Part shown: positions 35,016 to 45,168 of the stretch, piece after piece
Layout of the letters: each line of letters begins with the position of its first letter
How positions within the stretch are numbered: position 1 is the first letter of the stretch
Assembly (NCBI RefSeq): GCF_905171775.1
Contig: NC_053490.1
Span: 14,631,167-14,695,166 of the forward strand
Direction of reading: 5' to 3'
Source of the DNA: Rana temporaria
Lineage: Eukaryota; Chordata; Amphibia; Anura; Ranidae
Length of the DNA: 64,000 bases
The notes under the pieces: model-generated
Told to the model about the DNA's origin: nothing
The model's input: the letters and a program-made list of their open reading frames with translations, nothing else
Databases searched by the model: none
Program-made: the position numbers and the translations under genes

Positions 35016-36190
35016 TACGCCAGTGTCTTAGGTGTTAGTCATGGTTTAGCTTGCCTCCGCATCCTTGGGATTAGGTGAGCTACCGGTTCTGTCCAAAAAA
35101 GCCTCAGCGCTAAAGTGGTCAGTAACCGGACCCCAAACCCTTGGGGTATAGCCCATAATGCTTTTCTTTTTAGAGAGCTGGACCCTGGGCCCAGAACTTA
35201 GAAACCTTTGGGTACCTAAAGTTTTCTGTTGCCAGGGTGCTATATGGGCCCAGGACAGTGGATCCTTCATAGGAACCCAGGGCCTGAAGGTCTAGACATC
35301 CCCACGGAGATGGGGGAAGATTGGGCCTCTTGCTTGGCAAAGTCCTGCGGCATGGAGCAGGTAAGTGAGGGGAAAACTTGCGGAACTTGGTTCTTAGCAG
35401 GTTTTTTTCTGGGGGGTCACAGGGGACATGCCTAAAGTTATGCACTGCATCTGGCAAACTAGTCACATATCATAAAGATAGGATGGCTCTCTATGTATTA
35501 TTCCCCATAAGATGTGACCTCCCTTGTAGTGTTGGAAAAGCATTGAGTGGGGCCTGTGTTATATAAAAATATATGTGTGTGTCAGAGAGCTTTGCTTACC
35601 TGCAGGCCTCCAGGCGATGCTCCATTCAGTCTTCCTCCTCAGAGCCTGCAAGCAGGCAAAACGCTGACCTCCTCATGGTTCCAGGCTGCAGGCTGCAGTT
35701 TGCTGGAACAGAGAGGTCCCTTCCTCCCAAAATCCCCCCCCCCTCCCCCTGTCGGGAGGGGCATTTCCTGTTTGAGGTTGCTGGGGGGGAAGGGCGGGTC
35801 AGTGGCTTAAAGGAAGGGGCGGCCCTTCCTTGTTTGTTCCATCAATACTTTGGAACTGAGGAGAAAGACCAGAGCGGCAGCACGGGGCGCCGAGGACACA
35901 CAGTGGCCAGAAAGGATATTGCAGTCTTCAGAGGACTGTTTTGTCAAGCCTAGAAATAGGCTGTTTCTTTTCCATCTCATAGTTTTTCTTTGCAATACTA
36001 CTCAGGGGGACAGAATGTTTTTTCTTTCCTGGATTTGAAACAAAACGAAAAAAAAAAAAAAAAAAAAAAAAAAGTCATCTAGGGGAGAGGAAGCATTTTT
36101 TTATCCCCCAAACAGGTGTTTGGACAATTAACTTTTATAGTTCCAAATACCAATAGGTAGCAGGTGTACCTCGGTATTGTACCATGGGCT

Positions 36191-36334
36191 ATGCCGCTGT
36201 TTTCCCTACAGGGAGCCTTGGGGCCATCGGGATCTGGGGCTGGAGCTGACGCGGGTCAGTCCAACCCTAAGATGGTCACGGAGGAGGTATTACTCACCTC
36301 TTTAAAAGAGATGAGAAAAGCATGGGAAAAATGA
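36191..36334 (+). pseudogene. Probable N-terminal part of DIRS gag, cut by a frameshift
   Basis: A frame open from an ATG at 36191 to TGA at 36332-36334 encodes a Gly/Ser-rich start and then TEEVLLTSLKEMRKAWEK. It ends exactly where the large gag frame starts in the next frame, at a run of five A bases (about 36326-36330). The continuity suggests one gag frame broken by a one-base change in the A run, or a sequencing error there. Inference from frame continuity. Confidence 0.5.
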
Positions 36335-37443
36335 TATCCGCAGCTATGCGGGGCAGTAAGCGGAATAGATCTCCGTCGCCCGAGCGCGGACCCTCAGAAG
36401 AGGAGGTCCTTTCCTCAGGGGAATTGGACGACCTCTTGGACACGGACCAAGTAGGTTCAGGGATCGAAGACCCGGATACAGAGGAGTCTGGGGCAGTCTC
36501 CCTGAGGGAGAGCTGGTGGATTCAAGGATTGTCGGACTTGGTCCATAGGACATTCAACTTGCCAGTACCAGATCTCCAGGTATCGACGGTTTCAGCTTTG
36601 GGCTCACTGAGGGCGCCTCAAAGCAATGCTGTGTTTCCGATCCATCCTCTATTAGAGGGAATTTTGTTCCAAGATTGGAACAAGCCAGATAAGATCTTCT
36701 TACCACCTAAAAGGTTCTCTGTCCTATATCCTATGGAAGAAAAATTTTCCAAAAGATGGGCTACTCCTGCAGTGGACGCAGCCATCTCATGTGTTAACAG
36801 ATCGTTAACATGCCCTGTAGAAAACATACAGGTGTTCAAGGATCCAGTTGATAAGCGCTTGGAAGCACTACTTAAGAACTCCTTCACTACTGCAGGGGCA
36901 GTAGTACAGCCAGCTGTGGCTGCGATTGGGGTCGCTCAAGCATTATCGGATCAATTTAAGCAGATGCTTAAACTTATTCCGGCCCAGCAGGCAGAAAAAT
37001 TTTCGGATGTCCCTAAGGCCATATGTTTTACGGTAGACGCAATCAAGGATTCTATCCAGCAAGCGTCACGTTTATCGTTATCCCTTATCCATATGAGAAG
37101 ACTCTTATGGTTAAAAAGCTGGGAGGCTGAGCCCCCATGCAAGAAGCTCCTGGTAGGGTTCCCCTTCCATGGAGGACGACTCTTCGGAGAAGACCTAGAT
37201 AAATACATTCAGACCATTTCAAACGGCAAGAGTACTCTCTTGCCAACTAAGAAGAAGGTTCAGGGACCTGCGTTTAAACGACAGTATTCCCCTGGGCAGG
37301 GGCCCTCTAATGCCAAGCAGTATCGACGGCCTCCTGCAAAAGCAAACTTCGGCTTCAACAGCAGATCACAAGGACAGGCTGTTAGAGGCAAAAGGCAGTG
37401 GTTTCGCAAACCAGCAAAACCAGCCCCCAAGCCAACCTTATGA
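36322..37443 (+). CDS. DIRS gag-like protein (ORF1)
   Basis: 373 codons. Acidic, Ser/Glu/Asp-rich first 60 residues (RNRSPSPERGPSEEEVLSSG), a central conserved part (PVENIQVFKDPVDKRLEALL, MLKLIPAQQAEKFSDVPKAI) and a basic, Gly/Pro/Lys-rich C-terminus fit the nucleocapsid-like role of DIRS ORF1. No zinc knuckle is seen. It overlaps ORF2 by 134 bases. The ATG at 36322 is probably internal, since a matching frame exists upstream (see the entry at 36191). Confidence 0.75.
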   Translation: MGKMISAAMRGSKRNRSPSPERGPSEEEVLSSGELDDLLDTDQVGSGIEDPDTEESGAVSLRESWWIQGLSDLVHRTFNLPVPDLQVSTVSALGSLRAPQSNAVFPIHPLLEGILFQDWNKPDKIFLPPKRFSVLYPMEEKFSKRWATPAVDAAISCVNRSLTCPVENIQVFKDPVDKRLEALLKNSFTTAGAVVQPAVAAIGVAQALSDQFKQMLKLIPAQQAEKFSDVPKAICFTVDAIKDSIQQASRLSLSLIHMRRLLWLKSWEAEPPCKKLLVGFPFHGGRLFGEDLDKYIQTISNGKSTLLPTKKKVQGPAFKRQYSPGQGPSNAKQYRRPPAKANFGFNSRSQGQAVRGKRQWFRKPAKPAPKPTL

Positions 37444-39334
37444 AGGGGCGCCCCCACCCACGAAGGTGGGGGGAAGGCTGCGACTCTTTTCAGAGATTTG
37501 GGAAGCCAGCATTCCCGACGAGTGGATACGGTCTTCCGTGGCCACAGGCTACAAATTAGATTTCCTAAGGTTTCCTCCTCCTCATTTCCAGAAGTCGAGG
37601 ATTCCAAACGATCCGGAAAAGGGAGCCGCATTAAGATCGGCATTAGATCATCTACTTTCCCAGGAAGTAATAGTAGAGGTACCAGTCCTGGAACAGGGGC
37701 TGGGTTTCTACTCCAACCTATTCATCATCCCAAAATCCAATGGAGATGTCAGGCCAATTTTGGACCTAAAGATGGTAAATGCATATCTAAAGATCCGCTC
37801 ATTTCGGATGGAATCCGTGCGGTCAGCAGCTGCCACACTCCAGAAGGACGACTTCATGGCGTCCATAGACATAAAGGATGCCTACCTTCATGTTCCAATT
37901 TATCAGCCACATCAAAGATATCTACGCTTCATGGTGGCTTCGCGTCACTTCCAATTCGTGGCGCTTCCCTTCGGGTTGGCTACGGCCCCCCGGGTGTTCA
38001 CGAAGGTCCTAGCTCCAATCCTAGCCAAACTAAGGATCCAAGGGGTCACGATCCTAGCATACCTGGACGACCTCCTAGTCATAGATCACTCGTCTCCCGG
38101 CTTGGAGCGAGCAGTGGCCCTCACGGTCCAATACCTCGAGAGGTTCGGCTGGGTCCTAAATCGAGAAAAGTCAGCTTTCCAGCCCACAAAGCAGTTGGAA
38201 TATCTCGGCATGAGATTAGACACAGAACAACAAGGAGTGTTCCTACCTCTGAGGAAGGTAAAAGCCATCAAGGAATTAATCCTACTGGTTCTAAGCAAGA
38301 AAGAACCGACTATTCGCCTATGTATGAGGTTACTAGGCAAGATGGTGGCCACATTCGAGGCGGTACCATACGCCCAGAGCCACACTCGCATCCTACAGGC
38401 AGCCATCCTGTCAGCATGGAGCAGAAGGCCACAGGCCTTGGATATCCCGTTGCCGCTCTCATCAAGAGTCCGACAAAGTCTGTGTTGGTGGTTAGACCCT
38501 CAGAATCTACTGAAGGGGAGGTCTTTCAGCCCAGTGGCTTGGAAGATAGTGACCACAGACGCCAGCCTGACGGGCTGGGGAGCAATTTTGGATGGTTGCA
38601 CTCGTCAAGGTACTTGGGCAAAGCCAGAGAAGCAGTTGCCCATCAACATCTTGGAGCTCAGAGCTGCTCGACTAGCCCTCAGGGCTTGGACGTCAAAATT
38701 GCAGGGGTTCCCGGTGAGAATTCAATCAGACAATGCCACGGCCGTGGCACACATAAATCACCAAGGGGGAACCAGGAGTCAAGCCGCTCAGAGAGAGGTG
38801 AGCTTGATTCTTCTATGGGCAGAGGCTCATGTGCCCTGCATATCGGCAATATTCATTCCAGGAGTGGACAACTTTCAGGCGGACTTCTTAAGCCGCCAGA
38901 CTCTATGGCCGGGGGAATGGTCTCTGCATCCACTAGTCTTTCAAGCACTCTGCCAAAGATGGGGAGTGCCGGACGTGGATATCATGGCATCGAGACTCAA
39001 CAAGAAACTAGACAGGTTCATGTCCCGCTCAAGGGATCCGATGGCCTGCGGAACCGATGCGTTGGTTTGCCCTTGGCATCAGTTCAAACTTCTTTATGCG
39101 TTTCCCCCGCTCCAGTTACTACCCCGCCTGCTGCGCAGGATCCGGGTGGAGCACATACCAGTCATCCTGGTAGCTCCAGCATGGCCCAGAAGGGCATGGT
39201 ACTCACTAATCTTAAGGATGGTAGTGGGAGACCCTTGGACTCTTCCTCTACGGCCAGACCTGCTATCGCAAGGTCCGATCCTCCACCCTGCCTTACGGCA
39301 TCTAAATTTGACGGCCTGGAAGCTGAATCCCTGA
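37310..39334 (+). CDS. DIRS reverse transcriptase-RNase H polyprotein (ORF2)
   Basis: 674 codons, uninterrupted. Reverse transcriptase at about residues 110-330: SNLFIIPKSNGDVRPILDLK, then SIDIKDAYLHVP with Asp187 and the catalytic YLDD at 251-254. RNase H at about 410-540: TDASLTGWGAIL (Asp417), LELRAARLAL, IQSDNATAVAHI and VDNFQADFLSR. The C-terminal part (WGVPDVDIMASRLNKK, LYAFPPLQLLPRLLRRI) is the segment common in vertebrate DIRS-like elements. I could not recognise a separate adenine methyltransferase domain. The start within ORF1 is the first ATG in frame; the true start could be reached by another mechanism. Confidence 0.93.
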   Translation: MPSSIDGLLQKQTSASTADHKDRLLEAKGSGFANQQNQPPSQPYEGAPPPTKVGGRLRLFSEIWEASIPDEWIRSSVATGYKLDFLRFPPPHFQKSRIPNDPEKGAALRSALDHLLSQEVIVEVPVLEQGLGFYSNLFIIPKSNGDVRPILDLKMVNAYLKIRSFRMESVRSAAATLQKDDFMASIDIKDAYLHVPIYQPHQRYLRFMVASRHFQFVALPFGLATAPRVFTKVLAPILAKLRIQGVTILAYLDDLLVIDHSSPGLERAVALTVQYLERFGWVLNREKSAFQPTKQLEYLGMRLDTEQQGVFLPLRKVKAIKELILLVLSKKEPTIRLCMRLLGKMVATFEAVPYAQSHTRILQAAILSAWSRRPQALDIPLPLSSRVRQSLCWWLDPQNLLKGRSFSPVAWKIVTTDASLTGWGAILDGCTRQGTWAKPEKQLPINILELRAARLALRAWTSKLQGFPVRIQSDNATAVAHINHQGGTRSQAAQREVSLILLWAEAHVPCISAIFIPGVDNFQADFLSRQTLWPGEWSLHPLVFQALCQRWGVPDVDIMASRLNKKLDRFMSRSRDPMACGTDALVCPWHQFKLLYAFPPLQLLPRLLRRIRVEHIPVILVAPAWPRRAWYSLILRMVVGDPWTLPLRPDLLSQGPILHPALRHLNLTAWKLNP

Positions 39335-40350
39335 TTCTCAGGGGTAGAGGTCTGTCTCAGAAAGTAATCTCTACCCTAATCAGAGCCAGGAAACCGGTCT
39401 CTAGGGTGATTTATTACAGGGTCTGGAAGGCCTATGTAGGCTGGTGTGAGTCCAAGCGATGGCTTTCTCGCAAATTTACCATCGATAGAGTATTAAGTTT
39501 TCTCCAGCTAGGAGTGGATAAAGGATTGGCATTAAGCACAATCAAAGGACAGATTTCTGCTCTGTCAGTGTGGTTTCAGCGGCCGCTGGCCACCCACTCG
39601 CTGGTTAAGACCTTCCTTCAAGGGGTCTTACGTATTAGACCTCCAGTTAAATCCCCGCTTTGTCCGTGGGATTTAAATCTTGTTCTGTCAAGTTTACAGA
39701 AACAACCGTTTGAGCCGTTGGCTGATATTCCTTTGGTTCTACTGACAAGGAAGTTAGTATTTTTGGTTGCCATAGTTTCCGCAAGAAGAGTTTCGGAGCT
39801 GGCAGCCTTATCCTGTAAGGAACCATATCTTGTTTTTCATAAGGACAGGGTCGTTCTCCGACCTCATCCTTCCTTCCTTCCGAAGGTCATATCCAGTTTT
39901 CATTTGAACCAGGATTTGGTATTACCATCCTTCTTCCCTAAACCTACTTCCAGAAAGGAAGGGTTGCTGCATACCTTGGATATTGTCAGGGCCATGAAGG
40001 CCTATCTTAAAGCTACAAAGAAGATCCGGAAGACAGATGTGCTGTTCATTCTACCGGATGGGCCCAAGAAGGGGCAGGCAGCTGCAAAGTCCACCATTTC
40101 TAGGTGGATTAAGCAATTAATCACTCAGGCCTACGGCTTGAAAGGGTTGCCTCCTCCAGTATCATTAAAGGCTCATTCTACTAGAGCCATGGGCGCCTCC
40201 TGGGCAGCACACCACCAGATCTCTATGGCTCAAGTTTGCAAGGCGGCAACCTGGTCTTCTGTCCACACGTTTACAAAATTCTACCAGTTGGACGTAAGAA
40301 GGAATACTGATACTGCCTTCGGGCAGGCAGTGCTGCAGGCTGCAGTTTGA
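39181..40350 (+). CDS. DIRS tyrosine recombinase (ORF3)
   Basis: The frame is open from 37498, but the part before about 39181 overlaps ORF2 and looks like an unused alternate frame. The ATG at 39181 (MAQKGMVLTNLKD) is a reasonable start, giving 389 codons and a 154-base overlap with ORF2. A SAM-like N-terminal domain (VIYYRVWKAYVGWCESKRWL, STIKGQISALSVWF) is followed by the catalytic domain with SARRVSEL (first Arg), LKAHSTRAMG (His-x-x-Arg), TWSSVHTF (His/Trp position) and KFYQLD (Tyr nucleophile, codon at 40282). All catalytic residues are present. This enzyme replaces an integrase in DIRS elements. Confidence 0.92.
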   Translation: MAQKGMVLTNLKDGSGRPLDSSSTARPAIARSDPPPCLTASKFDGLEAESLILRGRGLSQKVISTLIRARKPVSRVIYYRVWKAYVGWCESKRWLSRKFTIDRVLSFLQLGVDKGLALSTIKGQISALSVWFQRPLATHSLVKTFLQGVLRIRPPVKSPLCPWDLNLVLSSLQKQPFEPLADIPLVLLTRKLVFLVAIVSARRVSELAALSCKEPYLVFHKDRVVLRPHPSFLPKVISSFHLNQDLVLPSFFPKPTSRKEGLLHTLDIVRAMKAYLKATKKIRKTDVLFILPDGPKKGQAAAKSTISRWIKQLITQAYGLKGLPPPVSLKAHSTRAMGASWAAHHQISMAQVCKAATWSSVHTFTKFYQLDVRRNTDTAFGQAVLQAAV

Positions 40351-40512
40351 GACCCTCGGATTCCGGGGGCTCCTCTTGTTCGAGTTAAATTTAAAAATTT
40401 TATTTTTCTCAACTAAGTTGGATTTATTATGATTTGAGTATATCTCTAAATTAAATCCTTTTGTCTTGGAGATGTTCTCCCTCCCCTCATTGTAAGCATT
40501 GCTTTGGGACAT

Positions 40513-40628
40513 CCCATATAGTATTGAATGCCGCTCTGTGTCCCGTGATGTACGATAAAGAAAAAGAGATTTTTAATACAGCTTACCTGTAAAATCTTTT
40601 TCTTGGAGTACATCACGGGACACAGAGC
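40513..40628 (+). repeat. DIRS internal complementary region (ICR)
   Basis: The first half (CCCATATAGTATTGAATGCC to GTACGATAAAGAAA) is the reverse complement of the element's left end. The second half (AGAGATTTTTAATACAGC to GGGACACAGAGC at 40628) is the reverse complement of its right end. The two meet as the ends would in a circle, with five T/A bases between. This is the template that lets DIRS elements close a complete circular DNA. Confidence 0.93.
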
Positions 40629-40678
40629 TCCCACCCCTCTTTTTTGAGGACCATTTTGGGAGGCATACTGCTTGCTAC

Positions 40679-40816
40679 AAAACTGAGGTACTCCTCCTAT
40701 GGGAGGGGGTTATATAGGGAGGGGCATTTCCTGTTTGAGATTGCCAGTGTCTACACCTGAAGGTACTCCATATAACCCATATAGTAATGAATGCCGCTCT
40801 GTGTCCCGTGATGTAC
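40679..40816 (-). repeat. DIRS right inverted terminal repeat
   Basis: 138 bp, the reverse complement of 34878-35015. It is followed by about 46 bases specific to the right end (CCAAGAAAAAGATTTTACAG onward) that are complemented in the ICR. The right joint with element C is in a T run at about 40859-40866. Confidence 0.95.
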
Positions 40817-40863
40817 TCCAAGAAAAAGATTTTACAGGTAAGCTGTATTAAAAATCTCTTTTT

Positions 40864-41260
40864 TTTACTTTTTGCTATAATAAATATCCCCCAAAAATAT
40901 CTAAAAAAAACATTTTTTTTCCTCAGTTTAGGCCGATACGTATTCTTCTACATATTTTTCGTAAAAAAAAAAATCGCAATAAGCGTTTATTGATTGGTTT
41001 GCGCAAAGGTTATAGCGTTTTCAAAATAGGGGATAGTTTTATGGCATTTTTATTAATATTTTTTTTTTACTAGTAATGGCGGCGATCAGCGATTTTTTTT
41101 TTCGGTACTGCGACATTATGGCGGACACTTCGGACACATTTTTGGGACCATTGGCATTTTTATAGCGATCAGTGCTATGAAAATGCACCGATTACTGTGT
41201 AAATAACACTGGTAGGGAAGGGGTTATCCACTAGGGGGGCGAGGAAGGGGGTTAAGTGTG
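40864..41260. mobile_element. TTAA-type element C, right part
   Basis: Resumes with TTACTTTTTGCTATAATAAA and runs through ATGGCGGCGATCAGCGATTT and GGACACATTTTTGGGACC. The far end is decayed (GGGGTTATCCACTAGGGG) and no closing TTAA was found. Confidence 0.8.
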
Positions 41261-41786
41261 TCCTAGGGAGTGCACCAGATTTTGAGTGCTCCAGTTTTAG
41301 TAAATCCCCCTGGACAGAGGAGGTAATTGTACTTCAACTTCCTCAGTGTGCATTATGATGCTCTGCAAAAAAAAAAAAAGACCAACATTTTGGCCTGTTG
41401 AGGTTTGAAAATGGGCTGCTACTGTGTGGCCTTCTGGAGGTGTTTGGGCCACACTTAAGGCCCCCTATAATTCTTCAATTGTACACCACTGATGTATTGC
41501 CAGTAAAATTGATGCCAAATAATATAAAATATTCCAGCAGATGGCAGCAAAGTATAATGAATGTAATGCCAATACAATTATTCCAAATAAAAATAATAAA
41601 AAGTTTCCAGCAGATGGCAGCAGAATACTATGCTGACAGTGAATAGCAAAAGGCAGTGGGATGTAGGTGAAGCAATGTCAGTATATATGTGAGTGTCTGA
41701 TAAGAAGCTGCGTTGCCAACATATTTCAGTATTTTCAGAGTCCATTTATTTCCAATACAGCCATACCATATAATAGGAAAAATCTA
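41261..41786. other. Intron 6 sequence, no gene
   Basis: Contains a short imperfect duplication around AGCAGATGGCAGCA (near 41540 and 41618) but no supported frame or element ends. Confidence 0.4.
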
Positions 41787-42455
41787 GGGCTAGATTCAGG
41801 TAGGGGCACGCATTGTTACGGCGGCGCAGCGTATCGTATTTACGATACGCCGCCGTAAGTTAGAGAGGCAAGTGCTGTATTCACAAAGCACTTGCCTTCT
41901 AACTTACGGCGGCGTAGCGTAAATGGGGCCGGCGTAAGCGTATTCTTGGTGACCCGACGTGATTGACGTTTTTCCCGAACGGCGCATGCGCCGTCCATGG
42001 AATTTCCCAGTGTGCATTGCTCCAAAGTACGCCGCAAGGACGTCATTGGTTTCGACGTGAACATAAATTATGTCCAGCCCTATTCGCGAACGACTTACGC
42101 AAACGACGTAAAAAATTCTAAATTCGACGCAGGGACGATGGCCATACTTAGCATTGCGTACGCCTCCTAATAGCAGGAGTAACCTTACGCCGAAAAAGCC
42201 TAACGTGAACGACGTAAAAAAATAGCGCCGGGCAAACGTAAATTTGTAAATCGGCGTATCCAGGTCATTTGCATATTCTACGCCGAAAACGACGGAAGCG
42301 CCACCTAGCGGCCAGCGTGAGAATGCACCCTAAGATACAACGGTGTAAGAGACTTACGCCAGTCGGATCTTAGGCTAATGTCGGCGTATCTTGCTTTCTG
42401 AATACAGAAAGAAAATACGCCGGCGCAGCTTTGAATTTACGCGGCGTATCTATAC
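41787..42455. mobile_element. MITE 10 of the GGCCCAGATTCA family, right end lost
   Basis: Left end GGGCTAGATTCAGG. The body is close to MITE 4 and ends in GGCGTATCTATACG next to the C-rich repeat, with no right terminus. A CTCF-core-like word lies at 42297-42311 (minus strand). Confidence 0.75.
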
Positions 42456-43610
42456 GCTCTCCCTCCCCACAGTAGTGTTCTCTGCCCCCCTTATCTCCCC
42501 CCGCCTTATACAGTAGTGATCTTAACCCCCCTTTCATATTATCCCTCCCCATCCCCTTCACAGTAGTGTCCCTGCACACCATCACATCAACCCCTGCCCA
42601 TCCCTTCACCCCCAAGTAGTATCTTCCTTTGTCCCCCCCTTCCCCCCCCCCCCCCAGTAGTATCTTCCTTTGTCCCCCCCCTTCACCCCCCTGTTGTATC
42701 TTCCTTTGCCCCCCCTTCACCCCCCAGTGGTGTCCTCCTGTGTCCCCTTCAAACCCTCACTCCCGCCATTTCACAACTCACCGCAGTGGAGTCCACAGCC
42801 CCCCTTATCTTCCCCCTCCCATTCACAATAGTGTTCTGAACCCCCTTCACAGCTACGATACCTCCATTACCACCACAGTAGTGCCCCCTGCATGCCTTCA
42901 CATTGCCCCCCCCCTCCTTTCACAGTAGTGTCCCCTGCCCCTCTTTACATCACCCCCCCCCCCCCCCATGTAGTGTCCTCCTTTTTCCTCTTCACCCACA
43001 CACACACAGTAGTGTCTTCCTTTGCCCCCCCACTTCACCCCCCAGCAGTATCTTGCTTTGCCCCCCATTCACCCCCTAGTGGTGTCTTCCTGTGTCCCCT
43101 TCAAAGCCCCCCCCCCCCCCTTCCTGCTCCCGCCATTTCACAACCCACCGCAGTGGAGTCCACAGCCCCCCTTATCTCCCCCTCCAATTCACAATAGTGT
43201 TCTGGTCCCCCTTCACAGCAACGATCCCTCCATTACCACCACAGTAGTGCCCCCTGCGTGCCTTCACATCACCCCCCCCCCTTTCACAGTAGTGTCCCCT
43301 GCCCCTCTTTACATACCCCCCCCCATAGTAGTGTCCTCCTTTGTTCTCTTCACACACACACACAGAGTAGTGTCTTCCTTCCCCCCCCCACTTCACCCCC
43401 CAGTAGTATCTTCCTTTGCCCCCTTCACCCCCCCAGTGGTGTCCTCCTGTGTCCCCTTCAAACCCCCCCTGGCCCCATCACAATGCGGTGTCCTTCGCTC
43501 CCACCATTTCAGAACCCACCGCAGTGGTGTCCTCCCTTGCCCCTTTACAAATCACCCCCCACAGTTCTTCTTGGCTCCCCTTATCACCCCCCCCCCTTCA
43601 CGTCCATGTC
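42456..43610. repeat. C-rich degenerate minisatellite
   Basis: Irregular units of about 45-55 bp built from CAGTAGTGTCCTCCTTTG and long C runs. Two larger blocks (from about 42730 and about 43080) repeat the same order of variants (CCGCAGTGGAGTCCACAGCC, then AGCTACGATACC or AGCAACGATCCC). Proline-rich frames here are repeat artefacts. The rest of the intron to exon 7 (43611-44057) holds no other gene. Confidence 0.85.
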
Positions 43611-44057
43611 AGGGAGGGTCCCCTTCCCTCTTCTACCTTCCATGGGTACGCAGCAGAGTGTAGAGCGGGAGGCACAGCAGCACTGGACGGAGGGCAGGGA
43701 GCTGGCAGAGTTAACTTTTCATATTAACAAGCTGGTGATTAGTTGCCAACACCACCCTGTGCCCAGTGCTGCTGTGCCCCTCGCTCTTCACTCTGCAGTG
43801 AGAATGACAGAGGAGGCTGGGGGAAAGAACTGGTTCCTCAATGGCACAACCTCCATGGTCCAGATGGGACAGTGACTCTGTCCGGATCTGGACCGCGGCC
43901 TGCAATTTAGTGATGCCCGCCTTGGTGCCATTCTAGGAGGTCAGTGCTATGTAGATGATGGTTTTACCTGAAGCCAGTCAGATGTAAGAAATGTATGCAG
44001 AGTCTGTGTGAAAAGGGCAGATCTATAGAAAGATTTACCTATCGCCTCTCATTTCAG

Positions 44058-44224
44058 CACCCACCATTCTTATGGACGTGGTGGAGTCAGATGCGGTGAT
44101 GCAGGAAGAGATTTTTGGACCAATTCTTCCCATTCTCACAGTTTCCGGCTTAGAAGAAGCCATTCAATTCATCAACAAGCGAGAAAAGCCTCTCGCTGCC
44201 TATGCGTTCTCCGCCAACTCACAG
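44058..44224 (+). CDS. aldh3b1: ALDH3B-like, coding exon 7 (residues 317-372)
   Basis: Acceptor CATTTCAG at 44057, donor CAG|GTCAGT. Enters in phase 1 and leaves in phase 0. Encodes [20 protein letters not shown], then [20 protein letters not shown] and [15 protein letters not shown]. The EEIFGP motif (Glu333-Glu334 region) contacts the coenzyme in the superfamily; REKPLA is typical of ALDH3. Confidence 0.95.
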
Positions 44225-44294
44225 GTCAGTGCATGTGTGTGTGTACCACTATATGGTGTGTGTCCTCTATACAACTTAGTCCTCTGAGTACATT

Positions 44295-45035
44295 GGCCCA
44301 GATTCAAGAAGCACTTGTGCCCGTGCAACCATAGGTTACGCAGCGCAAGTGCTTACTTGCTCCGGTGTAACGAGTGCTCCTGATTCAGGAACCGACTGCA
44401 GGCTAAAATCTGCGCGGCATAAGGCTCTTATGCCTTCCAGATTTTAGGCTGCATTCTTGCGGGGGCCGCTAGGGGGCGCTCCCATTGTGTATCAGCGTGT
44501 AGTATGCAAATTGCAAACTACCAACTGATTCACAAACTTGCGCGGGCCCCGCGCAAGCCAGGTACGGAGTTTCCGTACGGCTACTTTTAGCGCAAGGCTG
44601 CCCCTTCTAATAGTAGGGGCAGCCAATGCTAAAGTATAGCCGGCCTTCTTGCGCCGTGAAATTTGAATTTCACGGCGTTTGCGTAAGTGAAACGTGAATG
44701 GCGCTGGACGCCATTCACGTTCACTTAGAAGCAAATGACGTCCTTGTGACGTCATTTGCCGCAATGCACGTCGGGAAAGTTTCCAGACGGAGCATGCGCT
44801 GTACGCTTGGCGCGGGAGCGCGCCTAATTTAATTTAATTTAAATGATTCCCGCCCCCGGCGGGATCATTTAACTTGCGCGCGCTTACGCCGGGCAAATTT
44901 GCCGGCGCGCCCTCGCAATTCACGGAGCTACTGCTCCGTGAATCGAGGGCAGCGCAAAATATTTGCGGGGGCGCAGGGCAAAATCGTTGCCCTGCTCCCC
45001 CGCAAATATCGCGCAATTCTACTTGAATCTGGGCC
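44295..45035. mobile_element. MITE 11 of the GGCCCAGATTCA family, complete
   Basis: 741 bp with ends GGCCCAGATTCAAG and CTTGAATCTGGGCC and a perfect ATT duplication (44292-44294 and 45036-45038). Its subfamily body is shared with MITE 14 in reverse. It carries the strongest CTCF-core-like word of the window. Confidence 0.88.
44466..44480 (+). promoter_or_regulatory. CTCF-core-like motif in MITE 11
   Basis: Reads CCGCTAGGGGGCGCT, close to the vertebrate CTCF consensus. It is conserved in the related MITE 14 (57687-57701). Binding is not shown. Confidence 0.45.
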
Positions 45036-45168
45036 ATTGTGTATGTTTTCAAGTACATGTGTCCGAGCTGTAGCTTAGGTTCCCTGGACCCAGGGTGGTA
45101 CCTGGGCACTGGCCTGTCACGTAATGTATAGGAAGGGTTCCAGGTCTGGTACAGTAACTGGACACTGA

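Larger units (their letters stand above)
34868..40863 (+). mobile_element. DIRS-type tyrosine-recombinase retrotransposon, nearly complete
   Basis: About 6 kb. The order is inverted terminal repeat, gag-like frame, reverse transcriptase/RNase H frame, tyrosine recombinase frame, internal complementary region, inverted terminal repeat. DIRS elements copy RNA to a circular DNA and insert it with the recombinase, leaving no target duplication. The host sequence (element C) reads through cleanly with only T residues shared at the joints. The three terminal parts match each other as the DIRS model demands. RT/RH and recombinase frames are open; the gag start appears frameshifted, so this copy may not be autonomous. 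A 28-A run lies near 36050. Confidence 0.95.

Noticed and set aside
37498..39180. First 561 codons of the 950-codon frame in the DIRS element
   Set aside because: They overlap the conserved RT/RNase H frame and show no domain; only the part after about 39181 matches a tyrosine recombinase.
42629..43875. Proline-rich frames over 200 codons
   Set aside because: Caused by C-rich minisatellite units; composition only.
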